DNA from: an uncultured Pelagibacteraceae bacterium
GTDB lineage: Bacteria > Pseudomonadota > Alphaproteobacteria > Pelagibacterales > Pelagibacteraceae
Reading direction: 5' to 3'
Assembly: GCA_902618205.1 (NCBI GenBank)
Contig: CACMZL010000002.1
Coordinates: 124,001 to 188,000, forward strand
Length of the DNA: 64,000 nt
Below, in pieces: positions 10,297 through 17,707 of the stretch (positions are counted from its first letter, which is position 1; every line of letters begins with the position of its first letter). A model generated the notes under the pieces. It searched no databases. It worked only from the letters and a program-made list of their open reading frames with translations, and had not been told where the DNA came from. A program made the position numbers and the translations under genes.

Positions 10297-10945
10297 CTTT
10301 GATTTTAATTTTTCGTTTTGCTTTGTCTGCTAATTTTGGATCATGTGTGACAATTATTAAAGAAGACCCTTCTTCTTTGACGTATTTAAATAAAATTTCA
10401 GAGATCATTATTGAGTTTTCGGTATCTAGATTACCAGTTGGTTCATCAGCTAGAATCAAATCTGGTTTCATTGCAATAGCTCTTGCAATCGCCACACGTT
10501 GTTGCTCTCCGCCAGATAATTGACTTGGAAGATTATTGAATCTATGTTTTAGACCAAATCGATCTAATAAACTTTTTGCTTCTTTTTCGGGATTTTTAAA
10601 TTCATTAAGTTCAAGTGTTAAAGCTACATTTTCAACAGCTGTATAATTTGGAATTAAATAGAAAGATTGAAATATAATTCCTATATCTTGCCTTCTAATT
10701 TCAGATACTTCGTCTTCATTAAGATTTGTTATTTCCCTGTCTTGAAATATAATTTTCCCTGAGGTTGGACGTTCTAGTCCACCAATAAGCATAATCAAGC
10801 TTGTTTTTCCTGACCCACTTTCTCCAACCACAGATACAGTTTCTTTTTTTTTTATAGTTAAATCAATATTTTTTAAAACATTGATATTGTCCTTCCCAGT
10901 TTGGTATTTGAGATTTATTTTTTTTAATTTAAGAAGTGTGTTCAT
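10280..10945 (-). CDS. ABC transporter ATP-binding protein (YbbA/LolD-like)
   Basis: ATPase partner of the FtsX-type permease. It has Walker A GESGSGKTS, the signature LSGGEQQRVAIARA, Walker B LILADEPTGNLD and the switch histidine in IVTHD, all as in YbbA/LolD/MacB ATPases. I chose ATG at 10945 (MNTLLKLKKINLKY, 221 aa) over the ORF-track start at 10993 because the first 16 residues of the longer form do not resemble the family. With this start, its ATG and the ATG of the divergent esterase lie in one CATG tetranucleotide. The ATPase-permease pair divergent from a TesA-type esterase is the known ybbA-ybbP / tesA synteny. Confidence 0.93.
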   Translation of the reverse strand: MNTLLKLKKINLKYQTGKDNINVLKNIDLTIKKKETVSVVGESGSGKTSLIMLIGGLERPTSGKIIFQDREITNLNEDEVSEIRRQDIGIIFQSFYLIPNYTAVENVALTLELNEFKNPEKEAKSLLDRFGLKHRFNNLPSQLSGGEQQRVAIARAIAMKPDLILADEPTGNLDTENSIMISEILFKYVKEEGSSLIIVTHDPKLADKAKRKIKIKDGKIK

Positions 10946-11552
10946 GAATAAAAGTTTATTTATAAAAATATTGTTATTCTTTCTAGTGCACATAAATGCA
11001 AGTGCAATAGAAAAGGTTATATTATTCGGCGATAGTTTAATGGCGGGTTATGGTCTACCTAAAGAGCAACACTTATCTTTGGTTTTAGAAAGTAATCTCG
11101 TTAGGAGTGGTTTAAATATTAAGGTAATAAATGGAAGTGTGTCAGGTAGTACTTCTTCTGGTGGATTGAATAGAGCAGAATGGAGTTTATCAGAACCCGG
11201 TATTGATCTAATCATCCTTGGTCTTGGGGCAAATGATATGCTTAGAGGAATTCAACCAGATGAAACTGAGAGAAATTTAGAAGAAATAATTAAAATCGCT
11301 AACAGTAAAAAAATAAAAATTATAATAGCTGGGATGGTTGCGCCAACAACTCATGGAACTAAGTATAAAAAAAATTTTGATGCTATTTATCCTAAATTGT
11401 CAAAAAAATATAATTTACCCTTAATTCCATTTTTGCTAGAGGGTGTTGCTCTTGATCCAAATCTAAATCAACAGGATGGCATACATCCTAACAAAGCTGG
11501 AACAATAGTTATAAGTAATACAATTCAAGATATTATTTCAAAAAATTATTAA
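10944..11552 (+). CDS. SGNH-type esterase / lysophospholipase (TesA-like)
   Basis: Exported GDSL hydrolase of about 202 residues, similar to E. coli TesA (thioesterase I, protease I, lysophospholipase L1). The start at 10944 gives a clean signal peptide (MNKSLFIKILLFFLVHINASA) followed directly by block I, ILFGDSLMAGYG, with the nucleophilic Ser. The Gly block (NGSVSGSTSSGG), the Asn block (LGLGANDMLRG) and the C-terminal DGIHPN with catalytic Asp and His are all present. The ORF-track start at 10881 would precede the signal peptide with antisense sequence of the ATPase gene and is rejected. It probably acts in the periplasm on acyl esters or thioesters. Confidence 0.92.
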   Translation: MNKSLFIKILLFFLVHINASAIEKVILFGDSLMAGYGLPKEQHLSLVLESNLVRSGLNIKVINGSVSGSTSSGGLNRAEWSLSEPGIDLIILGLGANDMLRGIQPDETERNLEEIIKIANSKKIKIIIAGMVAPTTHGTKYKKNFDAIYPKLSKKYNLPLIPFLLEGVALDPNLNQQDGIHPNKAGTIVISNTIQDIISKNY

Positions 11553-11558
11553 TCGGAT

Positions 11559-12560
11559 ATGAAAAAAAAATATCATCATTTAGCAAATGGCACATTTCGT
11601 AATCCTGAAGGATCAAAGGTGATTGATATGAATTTCAATTGGTCGTTTAAGGTCTTTAACCAAGAAAAAAAAAAATTAGATATGACTTTTCCTGAAAGTA
11701 ATATCATTAAAAAAGAAAAAGTTTTATTGGATTTAAATAATTTCCAAAAAGAAGATTATGTAGCGTGGATAGGTCATGCAACATTTTTATTAAAATTAGG
11801 GGGAATAACAATAATAACAGATCCAGTTTTTTCAAAAAATGCAGGACCTTTATTTTTTGGGCCAAAGAGATTTACCGAACCAGCATTAAAACTTAATGAG
11901 ATACCAAGAACAGATATTTTTCTACTAACTCACAATCACTACGATCATCAAGATATGAAAACAATAATGAGATTTCCTTATAAAGAATCTAAAGTTCTGT
12001 TACCTTTAGGACTAAAAAAATATTTTAAAATTAATAGATTTAAAGATGTAAATGAAATGGATTGGTATGATCAAATAAGAATAAATCAGAATTTAAAAAT
12101 TACTCTTCTGCCATCAGTCCACTGGTCAAAAAGGAGTTTAACGGATACTAACAAAACTTTATGGGGCAGCTATTTGATTGAATACAAAGGAAAAAAAATA
12201 TTATTTTCATGTGATACTGGTGTTGGAAAAATATATAAAGAATTGGGAGATAAGTATGGTCCAATTGATTTAACATTTATTAACATTGGCGCATATAATT
12301 TTTATCCTATGGCTTCAATTAAAGATTCTTCTGCTTACCACACTAACCCTGAAGAAGCCCTTGGACTTGCTAAAGATTTAAAAAGTAAAAAAGTAATTGG
12401 AATGCATTGGGGAACTTTTGTCTTATCACTTGAACCAATATTAGAGCCCCCTTTAAGGTTTAAGCAAAATGCAGAAAAATTTGGATTTAAAAAAGATGAT
12501 GCAATTATTTTTAAAATTGGTGAATTTAAATTATTTAAAGAGCTTTTTGATACTAACTAG
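11559..12560 (+). CDS. Metallo-beta-lactamase-fold hydrolase (NAPE-PLD / RomA-like)
   Basis: A 333-residue MBL-fold enzyme with the zinc motif LLTHNHYDHQD (HxHxDH), a second metal His in PSVHWSKRS, the bridging Asp in FSCDTGVG and a final His in IGMHWGTF. The N-terminal pattern HLANGTFRNPEG and the overall order match the family that includes NAPE-hydrolysing phospholipase D and bacterial RomA/YcbX-region lactonase-like proteins. A phospholipid phosphodiesterase role is plausible next to a lysophospholipase-like gene, but the substrate cannot be read from the sequence. There is no signal peptide. It converges with the sugar dehydrogenase, with an eight-base overlap. Confidence 0.88.
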   Translation: MKKKYHHLANGTFRNPEGSKVIDMNFNWSFKVFNQEKKKLDMTFPESNIIKKEKVLLDLNNFQKEDYVAWIGHATFLLKLGGITIITDPVFSKNAGPLFFGPKRFTEPALKLNEIPRTDIFLLTHNHYDHQDMKTIMRFPYKESKVLLPLGLKKYFKINRFKDVNEMDWYDQIRINQNLKITLLPSVHWSKRSLTDTNKTLWGSYLIEYKGKKILFSCDTGVGKIYKELGDKYGPIDLTFINIGAYNFYPMASIKDSSAYHTNPEEALGLAKDLKSKKVIGMHWGTFVLSLEPILEPPLRFKQNAEKFGFKKDDAIIFKIGEFKLFKELFDTN

Positions 12561-13617
12561 AATTTTCCATCAACCACAATCCATCTTGATTTAAAAAATA
12601 TAGTTTACCATTTATAGGATGAATTTGTATGTCTCTGATTCTTCCAATTTTATCTTTAAATATTATTTCCTCTTTTACGTTTGATAAATCATTAAACTCT
12701 AATTTTCTTAAAGACTTATCTTTAAGAGAAGTAATTAATGCATGACCATTCCAATCTTTAAATTCATTACCTTTATAAATCGTGATTGCACTTGTGGCTA
12801 TTGATGGAACCCAATATTGAATGGCTTTTGTAAAGCCAGGTTTCCATTTTGGCCCTATTGGTATACCTGAATAATTTGTGCCACCCCATCCAAGAATTTT
12901 CCAACCATAATTTTCACCTTTCTTTGCTTCACCAAACCAATCGCCTCCTTTTGCACCATGATTACTCATATAAATTTTTCCATCAAAAGGTGATAAAGCT
13001 AAACCTTGAGGATTTCTTACACCAATTTGATATATTTCAGGTAGCCAGTCTGATTTCCCCTCAAAACGAGGATTGTCTTTTGGAATGCCACCATCTAGAT
13101 AAATTCTAATTATACTTCCTGGATGTTTATTTCCATCTTGAGCAATCATTCCCCCGCCTCTTTCACCTGCAGAAGCAAATAAATAGTTGTCTTTAATTGC
13201 AAGTCTTGAACCAAAATGATAAGGCGAGTCAATTGGTGGATTGGCTTGAAAAATATTTTTAAAATTTAATTTGTTTTTATTAAATTTTGCACGTGCAATT
13301 GAAGTACTAGTCTTCCAATTATTTCTATTTTCTGTGTATGAGATGTAAATGTAATCTTCATGATACAGAATATCCAATAGTCCTCCCTGTCCATATTCTA
13401 CAAAATTTAAGTTATGATCAATTTCATTTATCTCTCTTGTAGAAATGTTTACAAATTTAATTTTTCCACCTTTCTCGGTAACAATCATTTCATTTTCATT
13501 AACGAACGACGAACCCCAAGGTGCTTCTAATTCAATAATTTTATTAAAATTAAAATTTTTACTAAATGAATTAGTTGATAATAGTACTAATGATAAAAGA
13601 AATAATAATTTCTTCAC
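12553..13617 (-). CDS. PQQ-dependent aldose sugar dehydrogenase family (YliI-like)
   Basis: Secreted beta-propeller protein of the glucose/sorbosone dehydrogenase family, about 354 residues. The ORF-track ATG at 13653 puts twelve unlikely residues in front. A GTG at 13617 instead starts exactly at the signal peptide VKKLLFLLSLVLLSTNSFS and lies one base beyond the upstream SDR stop, so I use it. Family landmarks are EAPWGSSFV, the GQGGLLDI blade, the YQIGVRNPQGLALSP motif (Arg and Asn around the PQQ site), NHGAKGGDWFGE and GENYGW. It probably oxidises periplasmic aldoses with PQQ. Whether this organism makes PQQ cannot be judged here. Confidence 0.87.
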   Translation of the reverse strand: MKKLLFLLSLVLLSTNSFSKNFNFNKIIELEAPWGSSFVNENEMIVTEKGGKIKFVNISTREINEIDHNLNFVEYGQGGLLDILYHEDYIYISYTENRNNWKTSTSIARAKFNKNKLNFKNIFQANPPIDSPYHFGSRLAIKDNYLFASAGERGGGMIAQDGNKHPGSIIRIYLDGGIPKDNPRFEGKSDWLPEIYQIGVRNPQGLALSPFDGKIYMSNHGAKGGDWFGEAKKGENYGWKILGWGGTNYSGIPIGPKWKPGFTKAIQYWVPSIATSAITIYKGNEFKDWNGHALITSLKDKSLRKLEFNDLSNVKEEIIFKDKIGRIRDIQIHPINGKLYFLNQDGLWLMENSS

Positions 13618-13618
13618 T

Positions 13619-14329
13619 CTATGAAAGTTTTGATCTACCACCATCGACAGCAATAATTTGTCCTGTAACCCAAGAACTGTCTTCAGTTATTAGAAATTTT
13701 GCAAGCGAAGCTGAGTCTTTACCTTCTCCAAGTCTTTTTAATGGATGGGCTTTTGCTATACCATCAGCTAAAACTTTATTTTTAAGCATTGGCTCTGCAA
13801 TTTTTGAATTAGTTAAACTTGGAGCAATGCAATTTACTCTTATATTAGGAGCAAATTCTGCTGCTAAAGAAACAGTTAGTCCTTCAACAGCTGCTTTAGT
13901 TGAGGCTATAATTGCATGATTTGTAAAACCCCTTTGAGCAGCAACAGTTGAAAACAAAACAATCGATCCTTTATTTTTTTTTAAACTTTCTTGATAACCT
14001 TTAATTAAATCTACTGCGGAATATAAATTTAGTTTCATACATTTTGTAAAATCTTGTTCTGAAACCATTCTCAAAGGTTTTAAATCAATTGAACCAACAC
14101 AATAAGCTACACCTTTGATATCATTTATTTCGGACTTAATTTTTTCAACAAATCCATTTTCTAAAACATCAGAGACTGTATATTTACAATTTAGTTTTTC
14201 AGATAAAGATTTTATTCTTTCTTCATCCCTACCAACTAAATGTACTTCTTTACCGGCTGCATGTAACTGTTCGGCTAAATTAGATCCGATAGATCCTGTC
14301 GCACCTACTACTAAATATTTTTCTGACAT
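13619..14329 (-). CDS. SDR-family protein lacking the canonical catalytic Tyr
   Basis: A 236-residue Rossmann protein with the NAD(P) motif VGATGSIGSNLA, the VLFSTVAAQ strand carrying Ser127 and Lys145 in IASTKAAVEG. In classical SDR enzymes a catalytic Tyr sits four residues before this Lys (YxxxK). Here that position is Ile141, with His138 nearby in the string FTNHAIIASTK. I recall similar NHxxIAxxK sequences in SDR proteins that accompany photolyase genes, so this may be a real subfamily. The gene diverges from the photolyase gene with 27 bases between starts, which suggests shared regulation. Enzymatic activity is uncertain. Confidence 0.9.
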   Translation of the reverse strand: MSEKYLVVGATGSIGSNLAEQLHAAGKEVHLVGRDEERIKSLSEKLNCKYTVSDVLENGFVEKIKSEINDIKGVAYCVGSIDLKPLRMVSEQDFTKCMKLNLYSAVDLIKGYQESLKKNKGSIVLFSTVAAQRGFTNHAIIASTKAAVEGLTVSLAAEFAPNIRVNCIAPSLTNSKIAEPMLKNKVLADGIAKAHPLKRLGEGKDSASLAKFLITEDSSWVTGQIIAVDGGRSKLS

Positions 14330-14356
14330 AAATTTTTAAAGAGTTATATATAGTTA

Positions 14357-15847
14357 ATGAAATTATTTTTTCTACTTGGAAATCAGCTTTTCTCAGAAAA
14401 ATATCTTGAAAAGTACAGAAAAGATCACATTTTCTTTATGGCTGAAGATTATCAGCTCTGTACATACGAAAAGCATCATAAACAAAAGATATTATTGTTC
14501 TTATCTTGCATGCGATCTCATGCAGATAGACTAAAAAAAAATAGATTTAAATTAGAATATTCATCAATCGAGGATAAATCTTTCAAGCTGGATTACACAG
14601 AAAAATTAAAAAAAATAATTAAAGCAAAAAAAATTAAAGAAATTTCAAGTTTCGAAATTGAGGATAAGTTTTTTGAAAATAAAATTACCAATTTTTTAAA
14701 AAAGGAAAAAATTAAATGGAATATTATTCAAACACCAATGTTTTTAAATTCTAGAGAAAAATTTAAAAACTATTTATCGAAATCAAAAAAACCTTTTATG
14801 GCAGTTTTTTATAAAGAGACTAGAAGAGATTTGGATATACTCATGAAAAAAGATGGTAATCCAGAAGGAGGCAAATGGAGTTTTGACGAAGAAAATCGAA
14901 ATAAACTCCCAAAAAATATATCTATACCCAAATTTCCTAAAATAACTGAGACTGTTCATACGAAAAAACTAAAAATTTTAATTGATAAAAATTTTAAAAG
15001 TCACCCAGGTAATACGAAAGACTTTTGGTTTGCTACGGAATATGATGATGTAATTAAATTATTAAATTTTTTTATTAAAGAGAAATCAAATTTATTTGGG
15101 GATTATGAAGATGCAGTTGATCAGAAAGACAATATATTATTTCATAGTGCTTTAAGTCCTTACATCAATTTAGGTCTTATCACTCCAGAATTTATCATTA
15201 AAAAAGTTTTAGATTTTCACAACAAAAATAAAATAAGATTAAATTCCTTAGAAGGTTATATTCGTCAAGTAATCGGGTGGAGAGAATTTATGAGGGGAAT
15301 ATATCAAAGCTATTCAAAAGAAATGGAAACTAGAAATTTTTTTAAACAAAATAGAAAAATGAAAAACTCATGGTACGAAGGCACAACAGGATTACCACCT
15401 CTAGATTATGCTATTAAAAATGCAGTGAATTATGGTTGGTTACATCATATTGAAAGGTTAATGATCTTATCAAACATAATGAATTTATGTGAAGTTAAGC
15501 CAACGTATGTTTACAAATGGTTTATGGAAATGTTTGTGGATTCCTCTGACTGGGTAATGGTCCCGAATGTTTATGGAATGGGGCTTTTCAGTGATGGGGG
15601 AATATTTGCAACAAAACCATATATTTGCGGCTCCGCTTATTTCATGAAAATGATGGATTTTAAAAAAGGAGAATGGTGCAATACCATGGATGGTCTTTAT
15701 TGGAGATTCATAAATAGAAATAGAGCCTTCTTTTTAAAAAATCCCAGACTTTCTATGATGGTTAGAATTTTCGATAAAATGAAACCTGATAGAAAAAAAT
15801 TAATTTTAGCTGAGGCAGAAAAATTTATTAAACAAAATACTGCATAG
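14357..15847 (+). CDS. Photolyase/cryptochrome of the FeS-BCP (PhrB-like) class, cluster cysteines largely absent
   Basis: A 496-residue flavoprotein of the class called FeS-BCP, CryPro or prokaryotic (6-4) photolyase. It starts LFFLLGNQLF, has MAEDYQLCTY and KQKILLFLSCMRSHA in the antenna domain, and VIGWREFMRGIY, WLHHIERLMIL, DSSDWVMVPNVYGMG and DGLYWRFI in the FAD domain. As I recall it, the Agrobacterium PhrB cluster is held by Cys350, 438, 441 and 454. The matching positions here appear to be GTTGLPP (no Cys), MMDFKKGEW (no CxxC) and EWCNTMDG (one Cys, 441 here). It therefore probably lacks the 4Fe-4S cluster. The DUF2256 gene overlaps its stop codon by one base. Confidence 0.9.
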   Translation: MKLFFLLGNQLFSEKYLEKYRKDHIFFMAEDYQLCTYEKHHKQKILLFLSCMRSHADRLKKNRFKLEYSSIEDKSFKLDYTEKLKKIIKAKKIKEISSFEIEDKFFENKITNFLKKEKIKWNIIQTPMFLNSREKFKNYLSKSKKPFMAVFYKETRRDLDILMKKDGNPEGGKWSFDEENRNKLPKNISIPKFPKITETVHTKKLKILIDKNFKSHPGNTKDFWFATEYDDVIKLLNFFIKEKSNLFGDYEDAVDQKDNILFHSALSPYINLGLITPEFIIKKVLDFHNKNKIRLNSLEGYIRQVIGWREFMRGIYQSYSKEMETRNFFKQNRKMKNSWYEGTTGLPPLDYAIKNAVNYGWLHHIERLMILSNIMNLCEVKPTYVYKWFMEMFVDSSDWVMVPNVYGMGLFSDGGIFATKPYICGSAYFMKMMDFKKGEWCNTMDGLYWRFINRNRAFFLKNPRLSMMVRIFDKMKPDRKKLILAEAEKFIKQNTA

Positions 15848-15975
15848 TGAGAAAAGAAAATTTACCCACAAAAATTTGCCCTGTATGTAAGAGACCTTTT
15901 ACTTGGAGAAAAAAATGGAAATTAAACTGGGATAAAGTGAAATATTGTTCTAAGAAATGTTCAAAGAACAACTAA
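15847..15975 (+). CDS. DUF2256 zinc-ribbon-like micro-protein (not in ORF track)
   Basis: A 42-residue protein starting with GTG at 15847, whose first base is the last base of the photolyase TAG stop; it ends at TAA 15973-15975. The sequence has the DUF2256 pattern: ICPVCKRPFTWRKKW, then W, then VKYCSKKCSK. The CxxC and CxxxC pairs look like a small zinc ribbon. From memory, DUF2256 genes often sit beside photolyase or cryptochrome genes, which fits the one-base overlap here. Function is unknown. It was missed by the track because of length. Confidence 0.9.
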   Translation: MRKENLPTKICPVCKRPFTWRKKWKLNWDKVKYCSKKCSKNN

Positions 15976-16045
15976 GAATTTAATTTTAATAATTATTTAA
16001 TCTTTCTGAAATAATTTTGTATCTTATTTAAATTATAAATTTTTC

Positions 16046-17434
16046 ATGCAAAGAAATTTAGTACTAATTCTATTATTAATACTTTTCAACAGTTCACAAT
16101 CTCTAGCAAAAACATTTAATGTCAAAAATTCAAAAGATTCTGGTCCTGAAAGTCTAAGGCATGCACTTTTAAAGGCATCTAAAAGTAAAGAATCATCAAA
16201 AATATTAATTACAACTGAAGATGAAATAATTATTAATTCAACTTTAGAATATACAGGACTACAACCCCTAGATATAGTAGGGTCAGGACAGTCTATTAAA
16301 ACTACCCAAAATCAAACACTCCTCTTTATTTCAAATGGTGCTGACCTTACAATATCTAATTTAAATTTTTATGGAGTAGGTGGATTTAGTATTAAAAAAG
16401 GAGGATGGGGCAAAGGTATATTTGTAGATGTTAGAGACGACCAAAAAGGTTTAGTAAATGTAATTTTAAATAACGTTTCTGTTAACGATGTTGCCAGTCA
16501 TGGAATTCATATTTCTGACTGCAGTCTAGCCGATGACTGTGGTGGTGGACAAGGCGGTGGGGGAGAAGGTTCAGATGCTTCCATTAAAGTTGTAGTTGAT
16601 AATTTAACAATTAGTAATGTAGGAAATGGAAGATTTGATGCGGATGGATTTAGGATTGATGAAAGAGGCATTGGTGATATCGATTTCAAAGCAAGTAACT
16701 CTCTGTTTACTCTTGTTGGTGCGGATGGAGTTGAGTTAGATGAAGGTAATGCTGGAAATGTTAATGCTACAGTAAATAATTCATCTTTTGTTTTAAATGG
16801 AGCATATTGTGATCCAAAACTTTTAAAACCATTTATGCCCAAACAAGATGAAGGTGAATTTGATGATAATGTGAGAAAAGAAGACAGTATACCTGGAAAG
16901 ATTAAGGGTACCCCAGATGATAGATGTTTTGAGAGAGAAGTTGATTTGTATGACTCTGGTTTTGTTAAAGAATTTGAATTTGGCATAGATTTAGATGATG
17001 GTTTTGATATTGATGAAGCTGGTCCCGGAAATTTAGTTGTTACCATTAATAACTCATTTATAAATGGAAATTTAGACGAAGGTTTAGATTTTGATGAAGC
17101 AAATAATGGTGATATATTTTTAACTATCAACAACACTATTTCTATAAATAACACAGACGATGGTTTTAAAAATTCTGAAGAAGATGATGGTTCAGTTATA
17201 GCAAGTATTGATGGTGTAATTGCTGTAAAAAATGGTGGTAAAGGAATTGTGCTTGAAGAGGAAGGTGTAGGTGATGTGAGAGCGTTTATTGAAAGTACAA
17301 TTACAAACACCAATGATGATAGTGATAAAACTGGATTAGAGGCAGTGCAAGAAGATGTTGGATCTGGTATTATAAAAATTGTTAATTCTCAGTTGTTTGA
17401 TGGTATTGATGCTGAAGGTGTCCAGCTAAAATAG
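16046..17434 (+). CDS. Secreted acidic beta-helix repeat protein
   Basis: A 462-residue exported protein with a signal peptide (MQRNLVLILLLILFNSSQSLA). The rest looks like a right-handed parallel beta-helix. Short beta strands rich in Val/Ile and Asn-Asn-Ser ladders repeat about every 27 residues, and at least seven units follow the pattern DG-F/V/L-x-I/L-DE-x-G-x-G-N/D. Examples are DGFRIDERGIGDI, DGVELDEGNAGNV, DGFDIDEAGPGNL and EGLDFDEANNGDI. A 60-residue loop with two Cys interrupts the series near residues 255-315. The many Asp residues suggest calcium binding. I cannot assign a function: polysaccharide lyase-like, surface or adhesin roles are all open. The antisense ORF at 16507-17313 is a shadow. 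Confidence 0.85.
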   Translation: MQRNLVLILLLILFNSSQSLAKTFNVKNSKDSGPESLRHALLKASKSKESSKILITTEDEIIINSTLEYTGLQPLDIVGSGQSIKTTQNQTLLFISNGADLTISNLNFYGVGGFSIKKGGWGKGIFVDVRDDQKGLVNVILNNVSVNDVASHGIHISDCSLADDCGGGQGGGGEGSDASIKVVVDNLTISNVGNGRFDADGFRIDERGIGDIDFKASNSLFTLVGADGVELDEGNAGNVNATVNNSSFVLNGAYCDPKLLKPFMPKQDEGEFDDNVRKEDSIPGKIKGTPDDRCFEREVDLYDSGFVKEFEFGIDLDDGFDIDEAGPGNLVVTINNSFINGNLDEGLDFDEANNGDIFLTINNTISINNTDDGFKNSEEDDGSVIASIDGVIAVKNGGKGIVLEEEGVGDVRAFIESTITNTNDDSDKTGLEAVQEDVGSGIIKIVNSQLFDGIDAEGVQLK

Positions 17435-17435
17435 A

Positions 17436-17666
17436 TTAACAACAAGAACAACTTGTCTTTTTCTCTGATTTTTTTTCTTCAATTACTTCTTCCCTAGCTG
17501 CTGATTGTTCAAGAATTTTTGCTGCTTCAGCTTCTTTCTCTTTTAATATTTTATTTTCAATGTATGCGTAAAGAGAGTTGAAACCTAATTTTGAAGCTTT
17601 CTTATCTTCGTAATTCCTTCTGCCTTTAAGATTTTCAATAATTTCAAGAACTTGCGGGTTATTCAT
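17436..17666 (-). CDS. Small CSCC-tailed hypothetical protein
   Basis: A 76-residue protein with no recognised family. The N-terminal half (MNNPQVLEIIENLKGRR) and the middle (ENKILKEKEAEAAKILEQ) look helical and charged. The last residues are KKTSCSCC, three cysteines in the final four positions, suggestive of metal binding or thiol chemistry. It lies between the beta-helix gene (convergent, stops one base apart) and the cryptochrome-like gene on the same strand. It is AT-rich like its neighbours. The start is the only Met and no strong SD is visible. Confidence 0.65.
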   Translation of the reverse strand: MNNPQVLEIIENLKGRRNYEDKKASKLGFNSLYAYIENKILKEKEAEAAKILEQSAAREEVIEEKKSEKKTSCSCC

Positions 17667-17707
17667 ATTATTGTTATCTCATAATTTTGATAATTTACAA
17701 TAGTTCT

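Noticed and set aside
16507-17313. 268-residue antisense ORF over the beta-helix gene
   Set aside because: It is a Ser/Pro-rich mirror of the Asp/Gly-rich repeats on the plus strand; no signal peptide, family motif or start context supports it.
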